Notes: generated by a model from the letters alone, not told the origin. Shown: positions 10,136 to 17,453, counted from the stretch's first letter. The stretch: DNA of 32,207 nucleotides from Actinomyces oris (GCF_001929375.1 NZ_MSGO01000024.1:1-32207), one strand, 5' to 3'. Numbers and translations are program-made.

Positions 10136-10524
10136 GCATCAATCTCCGGTGGGAACGGTTCGCGTCATGGCGCCACAAGAATGGATTGTTCTGCGCCATT
10201 GTTGCCTGGATTTTTCTAGCCATCATTGCTTACACACTTCTGAGCGCAATATGGGGATATGGACACGGTTGGAGTCGCGTTCTCACAGGGTGGCGCATTG
10301 GTGCGACTCACGATCCTTTAGATCGCATCAAAGTCACCTTGACGGCCTTGGGCGGTGTCGGCGCTGTTGGCTACCTCGTCATCAAGTACCGTGAACGCGC
10401 AGCGCTTGAGCGCGGCGAGGCTGACGAGAAGCTTGTACGCGCTGTCCAACAGCTGGGCGATCCTTCGCCACAGGTACGCATCGCTGTAGTTTACGCATTG
10501 AGGCTTATTCATAGGGGTGTTTAG
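10132..10524 (+). CDS. Membrane protein related to pentapeptide-repeat proteins, truncated by IS
   Basis: The native part ends near residue 123, at base 10500; the last seven codons and the stop belong to the insertion sequence. Two hydrophobic stretches (about residues 19-41 and 70-86) suggest membrane segments. They are followed by a charged region and VRAVQQLGDPSPQVRIAVVYAL. That arrangement is typical of the N-terminus of actinobacterial membrane proteins with C-terminal pentapeptide repeats, which are missing here. The ATG overlaps the preceding stop (ATGA), so it formed an operon with the AlbA_2/ATPase gene. The continuation is not found beyond the IS, so DNA was probably lost or rearranged. 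It is likely nonfunctional. Base composition is less G+C-rich than the core genes. Confidence 0.65.
   Translation: MSINLRWERFASWRHKNGLFCAIVAWIFLAIIAYTLLSAIWGYGHGWSRVLTGWRIGATHDPLDRIKVTLTALGGVGAVGYLVIKYRERAALERGEADEKLVRAVQQLGDPSPQVRIAVVYALRLIHRGV
10501..10520 (+). repeat. Left terminal inverted repeat of the IS5-type element
   Basis: AGGCTTATTCATAGGGGTGT pairs with the right end at 11399-11417 apart from one inserted A. The match may extend one base outward on each side (GAGGCTT). Confidence 0.85.
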
Positions 10525-10621
10525 GGTGTTTAAAGGGGGTGTGTGTCGTTAGATAGGGTGGTGGCTTGCTCTTGAGAGAATCTTTGGTGCTTAAGCCAAT
10601 CCAACCAAGAAGCAAACCGCC

Positions 10622-11409
10622 ATGACGAATAGTAGCACGAGGATCACTCGCGATGATGTCCTGGACCTGTGCGAGGCCATTCACGCCGCCAGTCCCGACC
10701 TGCCGGCGTTCGGGGCCAGGGTGCTGGGGCTGTTCCTGTGCGTGCGCCTGACCCTGACCCTGACCTACCTGCGCCACAACCCGTGCCAGGAGCTGCTCGC
10801 CGAGGCCTACAACGTCTCTCAGGCCACCGTCTCCCGCGTCATCAGTGCCTACACTCCTCTGATCGCTCGGGCCCTCCAAACGTCTGTGCCGACGGTGGAG
10901 GATCTGGATCCCACGGCCCAGCTGATCATCGACGGCACCCTCCTGGAGTGCTGGTCCTGGGCTGATCATCCTGAGCTTGACTTAAGGCAAGCACAAGACC
11001 ACGGGTCTGAACGTCCAGGTGGCCTGCACCCTGTCAGGGACCCTGGCCTGGGTCTCCGACCCCCAGGACGGACGCACGCACGACGCCCAGGCCCTGCGCC
11101 GCTGCGGACTGCTCGACGTCCCCGCCACCGACCTCCCAGACGGGACACCACCACCCCGCCACATCGGCGACAAGGGGTACATCGGACTGGGAATGATCAC
11201 CCCGAAAAGAAAACCTGCGAACCTGCCCCCTCCACCCAGACGACAAGACCTACAACACCACTGTCAACCAGATCCGCTACAAGATCGAGAGAGTCATCGC
11301 CAACATCAAGACCTGGAGAGTCCTGCACACCGGCTACAGAAGACCACTACAAACCTTCCCAGAAACCATCACAGCCGTCCTCGGACTCATATTCACCTAC
11401 ACCCCATGA
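10622..11409 (+). pseudogene. IS5-family (DDE_Tnp_4) transposase, two frameshifts
   Basis: Three consecutive reading frames together make one transposase. Frame one (from ATG 10622) gives the N-terminal helix-turn-helix (LLAEAYNVSQATVSRVISAY) and the first catalytic Asp in IIDGTLLECW. After a one-base insertion near 10975-10985, the next frame gives the second Asp region, HIGDKGYIGLGMITP. After a second one-base insertion near 11205-11225, the last frame gives NQIRYKIERVIANIKTWR, with the catalytic Glu, through to the stop. Both shifts are +1 insertions, unlike the single -1 programmed frameshift used by some IS elements, so I read this as decay. The element can no longer mobilise itself. Confidence 0.85.
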
Positions 11410-11417
11410 ATAAGCCT
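11399..11417 (-). repeat. Right terminal inverted repeat of the IS5-type element
   Basis: The sequence ACACCCCATGAATAAGCCT is the inverted counterpart of 10501-10520. The transposase stop codon (11407-11409) lies inside this repeat. Confidence 0.85.
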
Positions 11418-11591
11418 CCCAGTATCCGGGGCTGCACTCTATTCATTTTATTCAGCAAGCGATAAGTTGAGCCACCAACTCAACGGATCACGTCACTAAG
11501 TTGATTCAACATGCCATCAAATTGAAGTGCTAAAAGTTTTTCCATCGAGCGCTTCAGGCACTCTTGACATCAATACTCTTGATCGGTGTAT

Positions 11592-12464
11592 TCATAGGAC
11601 CACCATCGCAAGGGTCCCGCCGACCAGCAGCACCAGCCCCACGAGGTACCGCCTGCTGACGGCCTCCCGTAGGACGAGGGCGGAGAAGAGGACGGTGACC
11701 AGGACGCTCAGCTTGTCGATGGGGACGACCACGCTGGCCGGGCCGTCCTGCAGTGCCCGGTAGTAGCAGAGCCAGGAGGCACACGTGGCAGCCCCGGAGC
11801 CCAGGACGAAGCCGAGCTCACCACGCGGCACGGCATGAACCTCCCGGAGCTTGCCGGTGACGGCCACCATCACCCAGGCCATCACCAGGACCACCCCCGT
11901 GCGGATCGCGGTACCGAGGTTGGACTCCACCCCGGTGATGCCGGCCTTACCGAGGATCGCGGTGAGCGCGGCGAAGAAGGCTGAGCCGAGCGCATAGAGC
12001 AGCCAACCTCCGCCGTTGCGCACGGCCCGGGGCAAGCCACGCAGGTCATCGGCGTCAAGCATCAACAACGTCCCGACAGCGATCAGAGCCACTCCGAGCG
12101 CCCCAACGAGGCTCACCCGCTCCCCCAGGAACATGAGGGCCAGCAGCACCGTCAGCACCGTGCTCAGCTTGTCGATCGGCACCACCTTGCTGACGCTGCC
12201 GAGCTGGAGCGCCTTGAAGTAGCACAGCCAGGAGGCCCCGGTCGCGAGTCCCGAGAGCACCAGCAGCCCAGTGCTGCGGGCGTCGAGGTGGGCCAGTTCG
12301 GACTGCGAGCCAACGACGAGCACCATGCCCCAGGCGCCCGCCAGCACCACAACAGTGCGCAGCGCCGTCGCCACGGTCGAGTCCGTGGTACGGATCCCCT
12401 CCTTGGCCAGAACAGCGGTGATGCCGGCAAAAAGCGCTGAGCCGCAGGCGAAGACGATCCACAT
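11592..12464 (-). CDS. EamA/DMT-type transporter, tandem duplication of a 140-residue unit
   Basis: This 290-residue, highly hydrophobic protein has about ten transmembrane segments in two homologous halves. Each half carries the same signature: ASWLCYFKALQLGSVSKV then VPIDKLSTVLTVL in the first, and ASWLCYYRALQDGPASVV then VPIDKLSVLVTVL in the second. Many bacteria encode this family as a single 140-residue, five-helix EamA protein; here two units are fused. Substrates of such drug/metabolite-superfamily exporters are mostly unknown. ATG 12464 is chosen because it opens directly into the first helix. It lies 87 bases downstream of the ABC permease gene on the same strand and may share its transcript. 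Confidence 0.85.
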   Translation of the reverse strand: MWIVFACGSALFAGITAVLAKEGIRTTDSTVATALRTVVVLAGAWGMVLVVGSQSELAHLDARSTGLLVLSGLATGASWLCYFKALQLGSVSKVVPIDKLSTVLTVLLALMFLGERVSLVGALGVALIAVGTLLMLDADDLRGLPRAVRNGGGWLLYALGSAFFAALTAILGKAGITGVESNLGTAIRTGVVLVMAWVMVAVTGKLREVHAVPRGELGFVLGSGAATCASWLCYYRALQDGPASVVVPIDKLSVLVTVLFSALVLREAVSRRYLVGLVLLVGGTLAMVVL

Positions 12465-12551
12465 AAGGCAACCCTAACCCTACCCGGTAACACCGCACGG
12501 CGGGCGCGAAGGTCCTCGCCCGCACACCCGCCGTTGCTTGCTCCTCCCGGT

Positions 12552-13298
12552 TCAGCGAGTCTTGCGCGGCACGGTGGAGGCCGCCACCCCCAGCACCACC
12601 AGGCCGAAACAGACCAGGTAGGCCAGGTATCGGAAGAAATCGTCTGAGGGCTCGCTGGCAGTGGTGAGCTCGGTGACGGCATCGACCGCCCAGCTCAAGG
12701 GCAGGGCGTCACCGACCACCTCCAGGGCGCGCGGAAGCTGGTCACGGCTGACCAGGAGCCCGCACAGAAACAGCTGAGGCGCGATGACCACCGGCATGAA
12801 CTGGACGGCCTGGAACTCGGTGCGCGCGAAGGCTGAGACCAGCAGCCCCAGGGACACCCCAACGAAGGCGTCGACCAGGGCGGTGAGCACCACCCACCCC
12901 CAGGCGGCGGAGACGTCCACGTCCAGGCCCCAGGCGGCCACAGAGCACAGGATGAGGGACTGGATGACAGCGGTCAGCGCAAAAGCGGTCGCGTAGCCGA
13001 ACAGAAGATCGGCCCGGTGTATCGGGGTCGTCCACAGCCGCTCCAGGGTGCCGCTCACGCGCTCGCGCAGCATGGCGACGCTGGTGACCAGGAACATGAC
13101 CGTGGTCGGCAGGATCGCCATCATGGAGACCGCGATGTGGTTGAACAGCAGGTCCGCACCGGGGTAGTCGCGGTAGACGAAGTACAGCAGGGTCAGCAGC
13201 GCAGCCGGCACGATCGCGATGAGACCGACCGTGCGACGGTCGGCGCGTAGCTGGGTGAGGATGCGGCGGGTGGTGGCCAGGTAGGTGCGCAGGTGCAT
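12552..13298 (-). CDS. ABC-2 type transporter permease
   Basis: The 248-residue protein has six predicted membrane segments and the ABC-2 layout: a cytoplasmic N-terminus, a long segment with MLRERVSGTLERLWTTPI, then a helical bundle. This is the membrane half of an exporter of the drug, lipid or peptide class; nothing in the sequence fixes the substrate. Its ATG overlaps the stop of the ATPase gene by one base (TGATG), so the two proteins are made as a coupled pair. The upstream TetR gene points to an inducible efflux system. Confidence 0.88.
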   Translation of the reverse strand: MHLRTYLATTRRILTQLRADRRTVGLIAIVPAALLTLLYFVYRDYPGADLLFNHIAVSMMAILPTTVMFLVTSVAMLRERVSGTLERLWTTPIHRADLLFGYATAFALTAVIQSLILCSVAAWGLDVDVSAAWGWVVLTALVDAFVGVSLGLLVSAFARTEFQAVQFMPVVIAPQLFLCGLLVSRDQLPRALEVVGDALPLSWAVDAVTELTTASEPSDDFFRYLAYLVCFGLVVLGVAASTVPRKTR

Positions 13299-14131
13299 CA
13301 GCGCTGCCCTCCCTTCTGCTCGGGCTTCTTCTCGGAGTCGGCGATGACGGCCAGGAAGGCGGCGTCCACGGTGTCCGCCCCGGTGCTGGTCAGGAGGTCC
13401 TCGGCCGTGGTGGTGGCCAGGATGCGGCCGCTGCGCATGAGGAGGACCTGGTCGCAGCGGAAGGCCTCGTCCATAACGTGACTGGAGACCAGGAGCGTCG
13501 CACCACGCTCAGCCAGGGCGTGGAAGGTGGTCCACAGCTCCTCGCGGGTGACCGGGTCCAAGCCGACCGTGGGCTCGTCCATGACGAGCAGGTCAGGATC
13601 GGCCACGAGCGCGCAAGCCAGGCTCACGCGGCCGGCCTCACCGCCGGAGTAGGTGGACACCGGCCGGTCCGCCAGGGCGGTGAGCCCAACGACATCAAGG
13701 ACCTCGTCCAGGTCGCGGCCCCGGCCGCCGGCCAGGGAGGCGAAGTAGCGCAGGTTCTGGCGGGCCGTCAGGTCGGTGTAGACAGCCTGGTCCTGGGTGA
13801 CGTAGCCGACCCGGCCGCGCACAGCAGCAGCGCCGGGGGCGTGCCCGAGGACCTCAAGCTGTCCGCGGTAGCGCTGGACGCCGACGATGGTGCGCATGAG
13901 GGTGGTCTTGCCGCAGCCCGAGGGACCGAGCAGCCCGGTGATGGTGCCGGGCGCCAGGGTCAGGTCCAGGCCGTGGAGGATCTCCTTGCGCCCGCGGATC
14001 ACGCGCAGGTCCGTCGCGGCGACGGACGGCTGCGCAGGGGCGGCGCAGGACGTGATGTCTCGACCGGAGTCGTGCGATCGGTTGCTGGCCCCCGACTCCC
14101 GGGGCGCGTCTCCATCATCGCTTTTCATCAT
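13298..14131 (-). CDS. ABC transporter ATP-binding protein (TetR-linked exporter)
   Basis: The 277-residue protein has Walker A GPSGCGKTT (69-77), a Q-loop region (GYVTQDQAVYTDL), the variant signature YSGGE for LSGGQ, Walker B LLVMDEPTVGLD and a switch histidine in LLVSSHVMDEA. It energises the permease encoded immediately downstream. The first 35 or so residues are a polar, nonconserved tail. The start is one of two consecutive ATGs (14131 or 14128). A well-spaced promoter places the transcription start at or next to ATG 14131, so the message is probably leaderless. A palindrome overlaps the -10 element and the start codon, and the neighbouring TetR protein is its natural candidate ligand. 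Confidence 0.92.
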   Translation of the reverse strand: MMKSDDGDAPRESGASNRSHDSGRDITSCAAPAQPSVAATDLRVIRGRKEILHGLDLTLAPGTITGLLGPSGCGKTTLMRTIVGVQRYRGQLEVLGHAPGAAAVRGRVGYVTQDQAVYTDLTARQNLRYFASLAGGRGRDLDEVLDVVGLTALADRPVSTYSGGEAGRVSLACALVADPDLLVMDEPTVGLDPVTREELWTTFHALAERGATLLVSSHVMDEAFRCDQVLLMRSGRILATTTAEDLLTSTGADTVDAAFLAVIADSEKKPEQKGGQR

Positions 14132-14139
14132 GTGATGAA
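14124..14139 (-). promoter_or_regulatory. Putative TetR operator overlapping the ABC exporter start
   Basis: TTCATCA (14124-14130) and TGATGAA (14133-14139) are perfect seven-base arms around a two-base centre. The palindrome covers part of the -10 hexamer and the start codon of the ATPase gene, where a repressor would block transcription. A TetR-family gene lies just upstream on the same strand. Binding by that protein is inferred. Confidence 0.6.
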
Positions 14140-14166
14140 TATAGGTCGACGATGACCCGATGTCCA
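14138..14166 (-). promoter_or_regulatory. Promoter of the ABC exporter genes
   Basis: On the minus strand, TGGACA (14166-14161) is followed after exactly 17 bases by TATATT (14143-14138), each one mismatch from the sigma-70-type consensus. The predicted start point, about seven bases downstream, is the A of ATG 14131, implying a leaderless transcript. Confidence 0.65.
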
Positions 14167-14339
14167 GAGGCTGGAACTGGAAACTGTCCACATGGGACGA
14201 CTTTGAGCGTCCCTTCGGCCAGAGCGGTTCCCATCTGTGCAGGTCAGGGCGGCTTAGCTGGGCCCCAAGCCAGAAACGCAGCTTCAAAGCCGTCCCAAAC
14301 GGACAAGACTCGACTCGGAGACCGAGCCGATCTCAGTGA

Positions 14340-14957
14340 TCAGGTGGGTTCCACGACGTCAGGCAGGTCATCGAAGGCGTAGCGCTGGATGGTGGGGCCG
14401 ACGAGCGCGGCGACTGCCTCAACGTCGAGGCCGGCGATGTGGTCCATGCGGGCGACCCAACGGGCCAGGCCGAGTCCGATGACCTGGCTGGCGATGAGCT
14501 GGGCGCGCAGCTGGGGACGGTCGGGGCAGAAGTGGGTGACGATCGGAGAGAGGACACCGGTGGCGATGAAGTCGCGGAAGGGCTTGATGTCACTCCCCTG
14601 GCCGAGCGCAGCATGGATGACTGCGGTGAAACGGTCCGCGCCCGCCTCGTCCCACAGGCCGATGAAGGCCCGCACGATTCCCTCCCCCAGCCGCTCGGGC
14701 TCGAGCTCGGTGATGGAGGCCGCCCGGTGTATGAAGTTGACGTCGACCCCGGCAGTCGACTCGATGACCGCCTTGGCGAAGAGTGTGGCGCGGTCCGGGA
14801 AGTAGTGGTGGACCAGGGCCGGGTCGACGCCGGCGTCACGCGCGATGCCGCGCAGGGAGGTCTGGTAACCGTCACGGGCGAAGGCGGTGCGGGCCGCCGC
14901 CAGGATGGCCTCGCGCGTGTCCGGGCTGCCCGCCGGCCGCCGCCCCCTCGGGCTCAT
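14340..14957 (-). CDS. TetR family transcriptional regulator
   Basis: The 205-residue protein has a typical TetR N-terminal DNA-binding domain: REAILAAARTAFARDGYQ, then SLRGIARDAGVDPALVHHYF, which contains the recognition helix. Its C-terminal ligand domain resembles the TetR_C_33-like or generic AcrR-type regulators. It lies 208 bases upstream of an ABC-2 exporter pair with its own operator-like palindrome, so repression of that exporter is the likely role. The ligand is unknown. ATG 14957 is preceded by polar intergenic DNA, and no better start is seen. The 120 bases up to the divergent toxin-antitoxin-like operon would hold both promoters. Confidence 0.92.
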   Translation of the reverse strand: MSPRGRRPAGSPDTREAILAAARTAFARDGYQTSLRGIARDAGVDPALVHHYFPDRATLFAKAVIESTAGVDVNFIHRAASITELEPERLGEGIVRAFIGLWDEAGADRFTAVIHAALGQGSDIKPFRDFIATGVLSPIVTHFCPDRPQLRAQLIASQVIGLGLARWVARMDHIAGLDVEAVAALVGPTIQRYAFDDLPDVVEPT

Positions 14958-15034
14958 CGCTCGCTCGTCTCACTCATAGACAGAGCATGCCCGCGATCCG
15001 CCCCATTGGGAAGCGATCCTGCGACACGACATGC

Positions 15035-15055
15035 TAGAATTTTGTTTGACAAAAT
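15035..15055 (+). promoter_or_regulatory. Extended -10 promoter and palindromic operator of the TA-like operon
   Basis: TAGAAT (15035-15040), preceded by TG one base upstream, forms an extended -10 element. Immediately downstream, ATTTTGT (15039-15045) and ACAAAAT (15049-15055) make a perfect seven-base inverted repeat around TTG that spans the predicted transcription start. An autoregulatory ribbon-helix-helix antitoxin would be expected to bind such a site. No convincing -35 element is visible. Confidence 0.5.
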
Positions 15056-15077
15056 GTGTCGGCAGGAGATTGCGCGG

Positions 15078-15299
15078 ATGTTGGACAGGATCACCGTTCA
15101 TCCTCGCATCACCCGCCGTCACCCTGACATACAGGTCGCAGACGTTGAATCCGCCTGGCGCAGCGCCATCGCAGTCCGCCGAAGAAACTATGACCCGCCT
15201 GAGTACTACGCAGCAGCCGGAGCAGACCCTCATGGACGGCTGCTCGAGATGGTTGGGGTGGAACTCGACGATGGCAGCCTACTGATTTTCACGCTATGA
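15078..15299 (+). CDS. Putative toxin-like small protein, C-terminus frameshifted
   Basis: The 73-residue product starts at ATG 15078, nine bases after AGGAG (15064-15068); an in-frame ATG at 15054 has no ribosome site. It contains VADVESAWRSAIAVRRRNYD and then LLEMVGVELDDGSLLIFTL before the stop. Proteins encoded just before actinobacterial RHH antitoxins often end in a segment like IFHAMxxTxKMxxEL. Here that sequence continues in the next frame (HAMRLTDKMAQELQ, codons from 15290), up to a TGA at 15350-15352 that overlaps the next gene as ATGA. One missing base near 15290 therefore explains the early stop. It may be inactive, or the deletion may be a sequence error. Toxin identity is inferred from context and the end motif only. 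Confidence 0.6.
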   Translation: MLDRITVHPRITRRHPDIQVADVESAWRSAIAVRRRNYDPPEYYAAAGADPHGRLLEMVGVELDDGSLLIFTL

Positions 15300-15348
15300 G
15301 ACTCACCGACAAGATGGCTCAGGAACTACAGGTCAGGAGGGAGAACAC

Positions 15349-15618
15349 ATGAGCACCTATAAGACGAAGAGCGGCGCCACGCTCACTGATGACGAGATCG
15401 AGCGACTTGGTGAGGCAGCAGAACGAGGAGAGTATCCCGGCACTCCAGGAGAGTTCATTGTTTCTCCAGGCAGGCCTCGACTCTCAGACGAGGATCTTGT
15501 CACCATCGCCTTCAAAGTGCCACGCTCACATCGAGATGCACTGGACCGTAGGGCTGAGGCTCAGGGCGAAACTCGCAGTCAGTTCATGCGAGAAGCACTC
15601 GAAAGAGCACTAGCCTGA
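15349..15618 (+). CDS. Ribbon-helix-helix antitoxin-like regulator
   Basis: The 89-residue protein has a C-terminal RHH/CopG-like segment (about residues 47-87): LVTIAFKVPRSHRDALDRRA, then TRSQFMREALERAL. Its N-terminus, with TKSGATLTDDEIERLGEAAE, then a GEYPGTPG-type linker and GRPRLSDEDL, is a common architecture in actinobacterial antitoxins. The start has a strong AGGAGGG site six bases upstream. The frameshifted 3' end of the preceding gene would overlap this ATG by four bases, the usual arrangement of type II toxin-antitoxin pairs. It probably neutralises the upstream product and represses the operon through the palindrome at 15039-15055. No other function is apparent. Confidence 0.75.
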   Translation: MSTYKTKSGATLTDDEIERLGEAAERGEYPGTPGEFIVSPGRPRLSDEDLVTIAFKVPRSHRDALDRRAEAQGETRSQFMREALERALA

Positions 15619-15708
15619 AGCAAGCGGCGTCCACGCTGACACCACGTTCGTCAGCCAGCCGACTCAGCTCCTCCGATCTCCACAAGGATCGTCACCATCA
15701 CCACTGCC

Positions 15709-16521
15709 TCACTCCCACAGGCCGCTGGCGTGGGCGAGGACGGCCAGGGCGACGGGGCCGGCCGAGGCGGTGCGCATGACGTGGGGGCCCAGCCGCACCG
15801 TCGTCGCCCCGGCCACCTCCAGGGCCGCCGTCTCCTCGGGGCTGATACCGCCCTCGGGCCCCACGACGACGGCCAGCGCCAGTGGCGCTTCTCCGGGCGC
15901 GGGCAGGCGCACCGACTCCATGGCGGTGCTGATCGGGGTGCTGGCCTCCTCATGCAGGACCAGCACCACTCCCCCGCCGCGAACCGTCTGCCCCACCCAG
16001 TCGACCAGCCTGCGGGTGTCCCGCACCTCCTCAACCTCGGGCACGCGGGCCCGCCGGGCCTGCTTGGCGGCCTGGAGGGCGGTGGCCTGCCAGCGCCGGC
16101 GCCCCTTGGCCTGTTTGGCCCCCTGCCACACGGACACACAGCGCTCGGACTGCCAGGGCAGCACCAACCCCACCCCGACCTCGGTGGCGGTCTCCACGGC
16201 CTGCTCATCGCGTCCGCCCTTGGCCAGGGCCTGAACGAGGGCCAACCGCAGCGACGGCTCGGGCTCCTCAACACGCTCCAGCACCCGCACGGCCAGACGG
16301 TCCTTGGCGCCGCCGACACCGGCCCCGGTCACCTCGCACAGCAGGCGCAGACCCGCGCCGTCAACGAGGTCCACACGCCCCTGGGCACGCAGGCGCTTGA
16401 CGGTCACGGCATGGCGGGCCTCAGGCCCGGTGAGCATGAGGACAGTTCCGGTCCCCGCCGATGCGACGGCGTCGGCGGGCTCAATGGTCTCGGGCGTGAA
16501 GAGGAAGACGGGTGCGGTCAC
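15709..16521 (-). CDS. rsmE: 16S rRNA (uracil-1498-N3)-methyltransferase RsmE
   Basis: The 270-residue SPOUT-class protein should methylate U1498 of 16S rRNA using S-adenosylmethionine. It has the N-terminal PUA-like region with LTGPEARHAVTVKRLR, the central QALAKGGRDEQAVETATEVG, and the C-terminal knot signatures VVGPEGGISPEE and RLGPHVMRTASAGPVAL. Start is GTG 16521. In actinobacteria it normally follows dnaJ and leads into phoH; here yggS (opposite strand) separates it from dnaJ, and about 7 kb of accessory DNA separates it from phoH. The following 15619-15708 holds nothing recognisable. Confidence 0.94.
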   Translation of the reverse strand: MTAPVFLFTPETIEPADAVASAGTGTVLMLTGPEARHAVTVKRLRAQGRVDLVDGAGLRLLCEVTGAGVGGAKDRLAVRVLERVEEPEPSLRLALVQALAKGGRDEQAVETATEVGVGLVLPWQSERCVSVWQGAKQAKGRRRWQATALQAAKQARRARVPEVEEVRDTRRLVDWVGQTVRGGGVVLVLHEEASTPISTAMESVRLPAPGEAPLALAVVVGPEGGISPEETAALEVAGATTVRLGPHVMRTASAGPVALAVLAHASGLWE

Positions 16522-16581
16522 GGCCCCAGCCTACGGGCCGCATCGAACCGGTGTCCGCCGGCGGTGCTAGCGTCAGTGACC

Positions 16582-17415
16582 ATGACCGAGCCTTCAGCAG
16601 CCGCCCGCTGCCCGCAGTCGTCCCCGGCCCCCACCTACGCCGCCGCTATCACACTGGAGGACTTCCGCCGCAACCTGGCCGCCGTCCGCACCCGGATCGA
16701 CGCCGCCGCGAAGCGTGCCGGCCGCGACGCCGCCGAGATCCGTCTGCTGCCGGTGACCAAGACCGTCCCCGAGGAGCGCCTGCGCACCGCCTTCGCCGCG
16801 GGCATCACCCAGATGGGTGAGAACAAGGTCCAGGAGGCCCAGCGCAAGAGCGAGAACCTGGCGGACCTGGGCATCTCCTGGTCGGTCATCGGCCACCTGC
16901 AGACGAACAAGGCCAAAAATGTGGCCGCCTTCGCCGACGAGTTCCAGGCCCTGGACTCCCTGCGCCTGGCCGAGGCCCTCGACCGGCGCCTCCAGGCGGC
17001 CGGGCGCGGCCTGGACGTTTACGTGCAGGTCAACTCCTCGGGCGAGCCCAGCAAGTTCGGGCTGGAACCGGCCGACGTCGCCGACTTCCTTGCGGCGCTA
17101 CCGACCTACTCCTCGCTGCGGGTGCGCGGGCTCATGACCCTGGCCGCCAACACCGACGACGCGGCGCGCGTGCGCGAGTGCTTCAGCATCATGCGCCGGC
17201 TGCGCGACGCCGCCCTCCAGGCGGGCACCGTCGGCGACGGGCTGCTGTCGATGGGGATGAGCGGGGACTTCGAGGCCGCCATCGAGGGCGGCTCCACCTG
17301 CGTGCGGGTGGGCCAGGCGATCTTCGGGGCCCGGGCCACCCCCGACTCCCACTACTGGCCCGAGTCGCCTCACGCCGACCAGCTGCAGACCGACCAGCCT
17401 CCGGCCAGCAGCTGA
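16582..17415 (+). CDS. YggS/PROSC family pyridoxal-phosphate homeostasis protein
   Basis: The 277-residue protein matches the YggS/PLPBP family, which binds pyridoxal 5'-phosphate and buffers its level without a known catalytic reaction. The PLP lysine is K60 in LLPVTKTVPEE. Other family motifs are GENKVQEA, GHLQTNKAKNV, QVNSSGEPSKFG and MGMSGDFEAAIEGGSTCVR. The ATG at 16582 is followed by a nonconserved 20-residue leader; GTG 16576 is an alternative. It is transcribed opposite to its neighbours and starts 60 bases from the divergent rsmE start. It converges with dnaJ across a strong hairpin. Confidence 0.92.
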   Translation: MTEPSAAARCPQSSPAPTYAAAITLEDFRRNLAAVRTRIDAAAKRAGRDAAEIRLLPVTKTVPEERLRTAFAAGITQMGENKVQEAQRKSENLADLGISWSVIGHLQTNKAKNVAAFADEFQALDSLRLAEALDRRLQAAGRGLDVYVQVNSSGEPSKFGLEPADVADFLAALPTYSSLRVRGLMTLAANTDDAARVRECFSIMRRLRDAALQAGTVGDGLLSMGMSGDFEAAIEGGSTCVRVGQAIFGARATPDSHYWPESPHADQLQTDQPPASS

Positions 17416-17437
17416 GCGGCGGACCGCGGACCGCCGC
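17416..17437. terminator. Bidirectional GC-rich hairpin between yggS and dnaJ
   Basis: GCGGCGG (17416-17422) and CCGCCGC (17431-17437) form a perfect seven-base stem around ACCGCGGA, starting directly after the yggS stop and 17 bases from the dnaJ stop on the other strand. No T-tract follows in either direction, which is common in high-G+C genomes but lowers certainty. Confidence 0.5.
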
Positions 17438-17453
17438 CCCGTCCCGGTATCGC

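Larger units (their letters stand above)
10501..11417 (+). mobile_element. IS5-family insertion sequence, decayed
   Basis: The element is bounded by inverted repeats: 10501-10520 reads AGGCTTATTCATAGGGGTGT, and the complement of about 11399-11417 reads AGGCTTATTCATGGGGTGT, identical apart from one extra A. The body encodes a frameshifted IS5-type transposase. No convincing target duplication is visible in the flanks (CATTG on the left, CCCAG on the right). With the truncated host gene, this suggests that a deletion or rearrangement followed insertion. Confidence 0.85.

Noticed and set aside
10622-11409. Programmed ribosomal frameshifting in the IS5 transposase
   Set aside because: Two separate +1 insertions are needed and no slippery heptamer suited to a -1 shift was found at either place, so decay is simpler.
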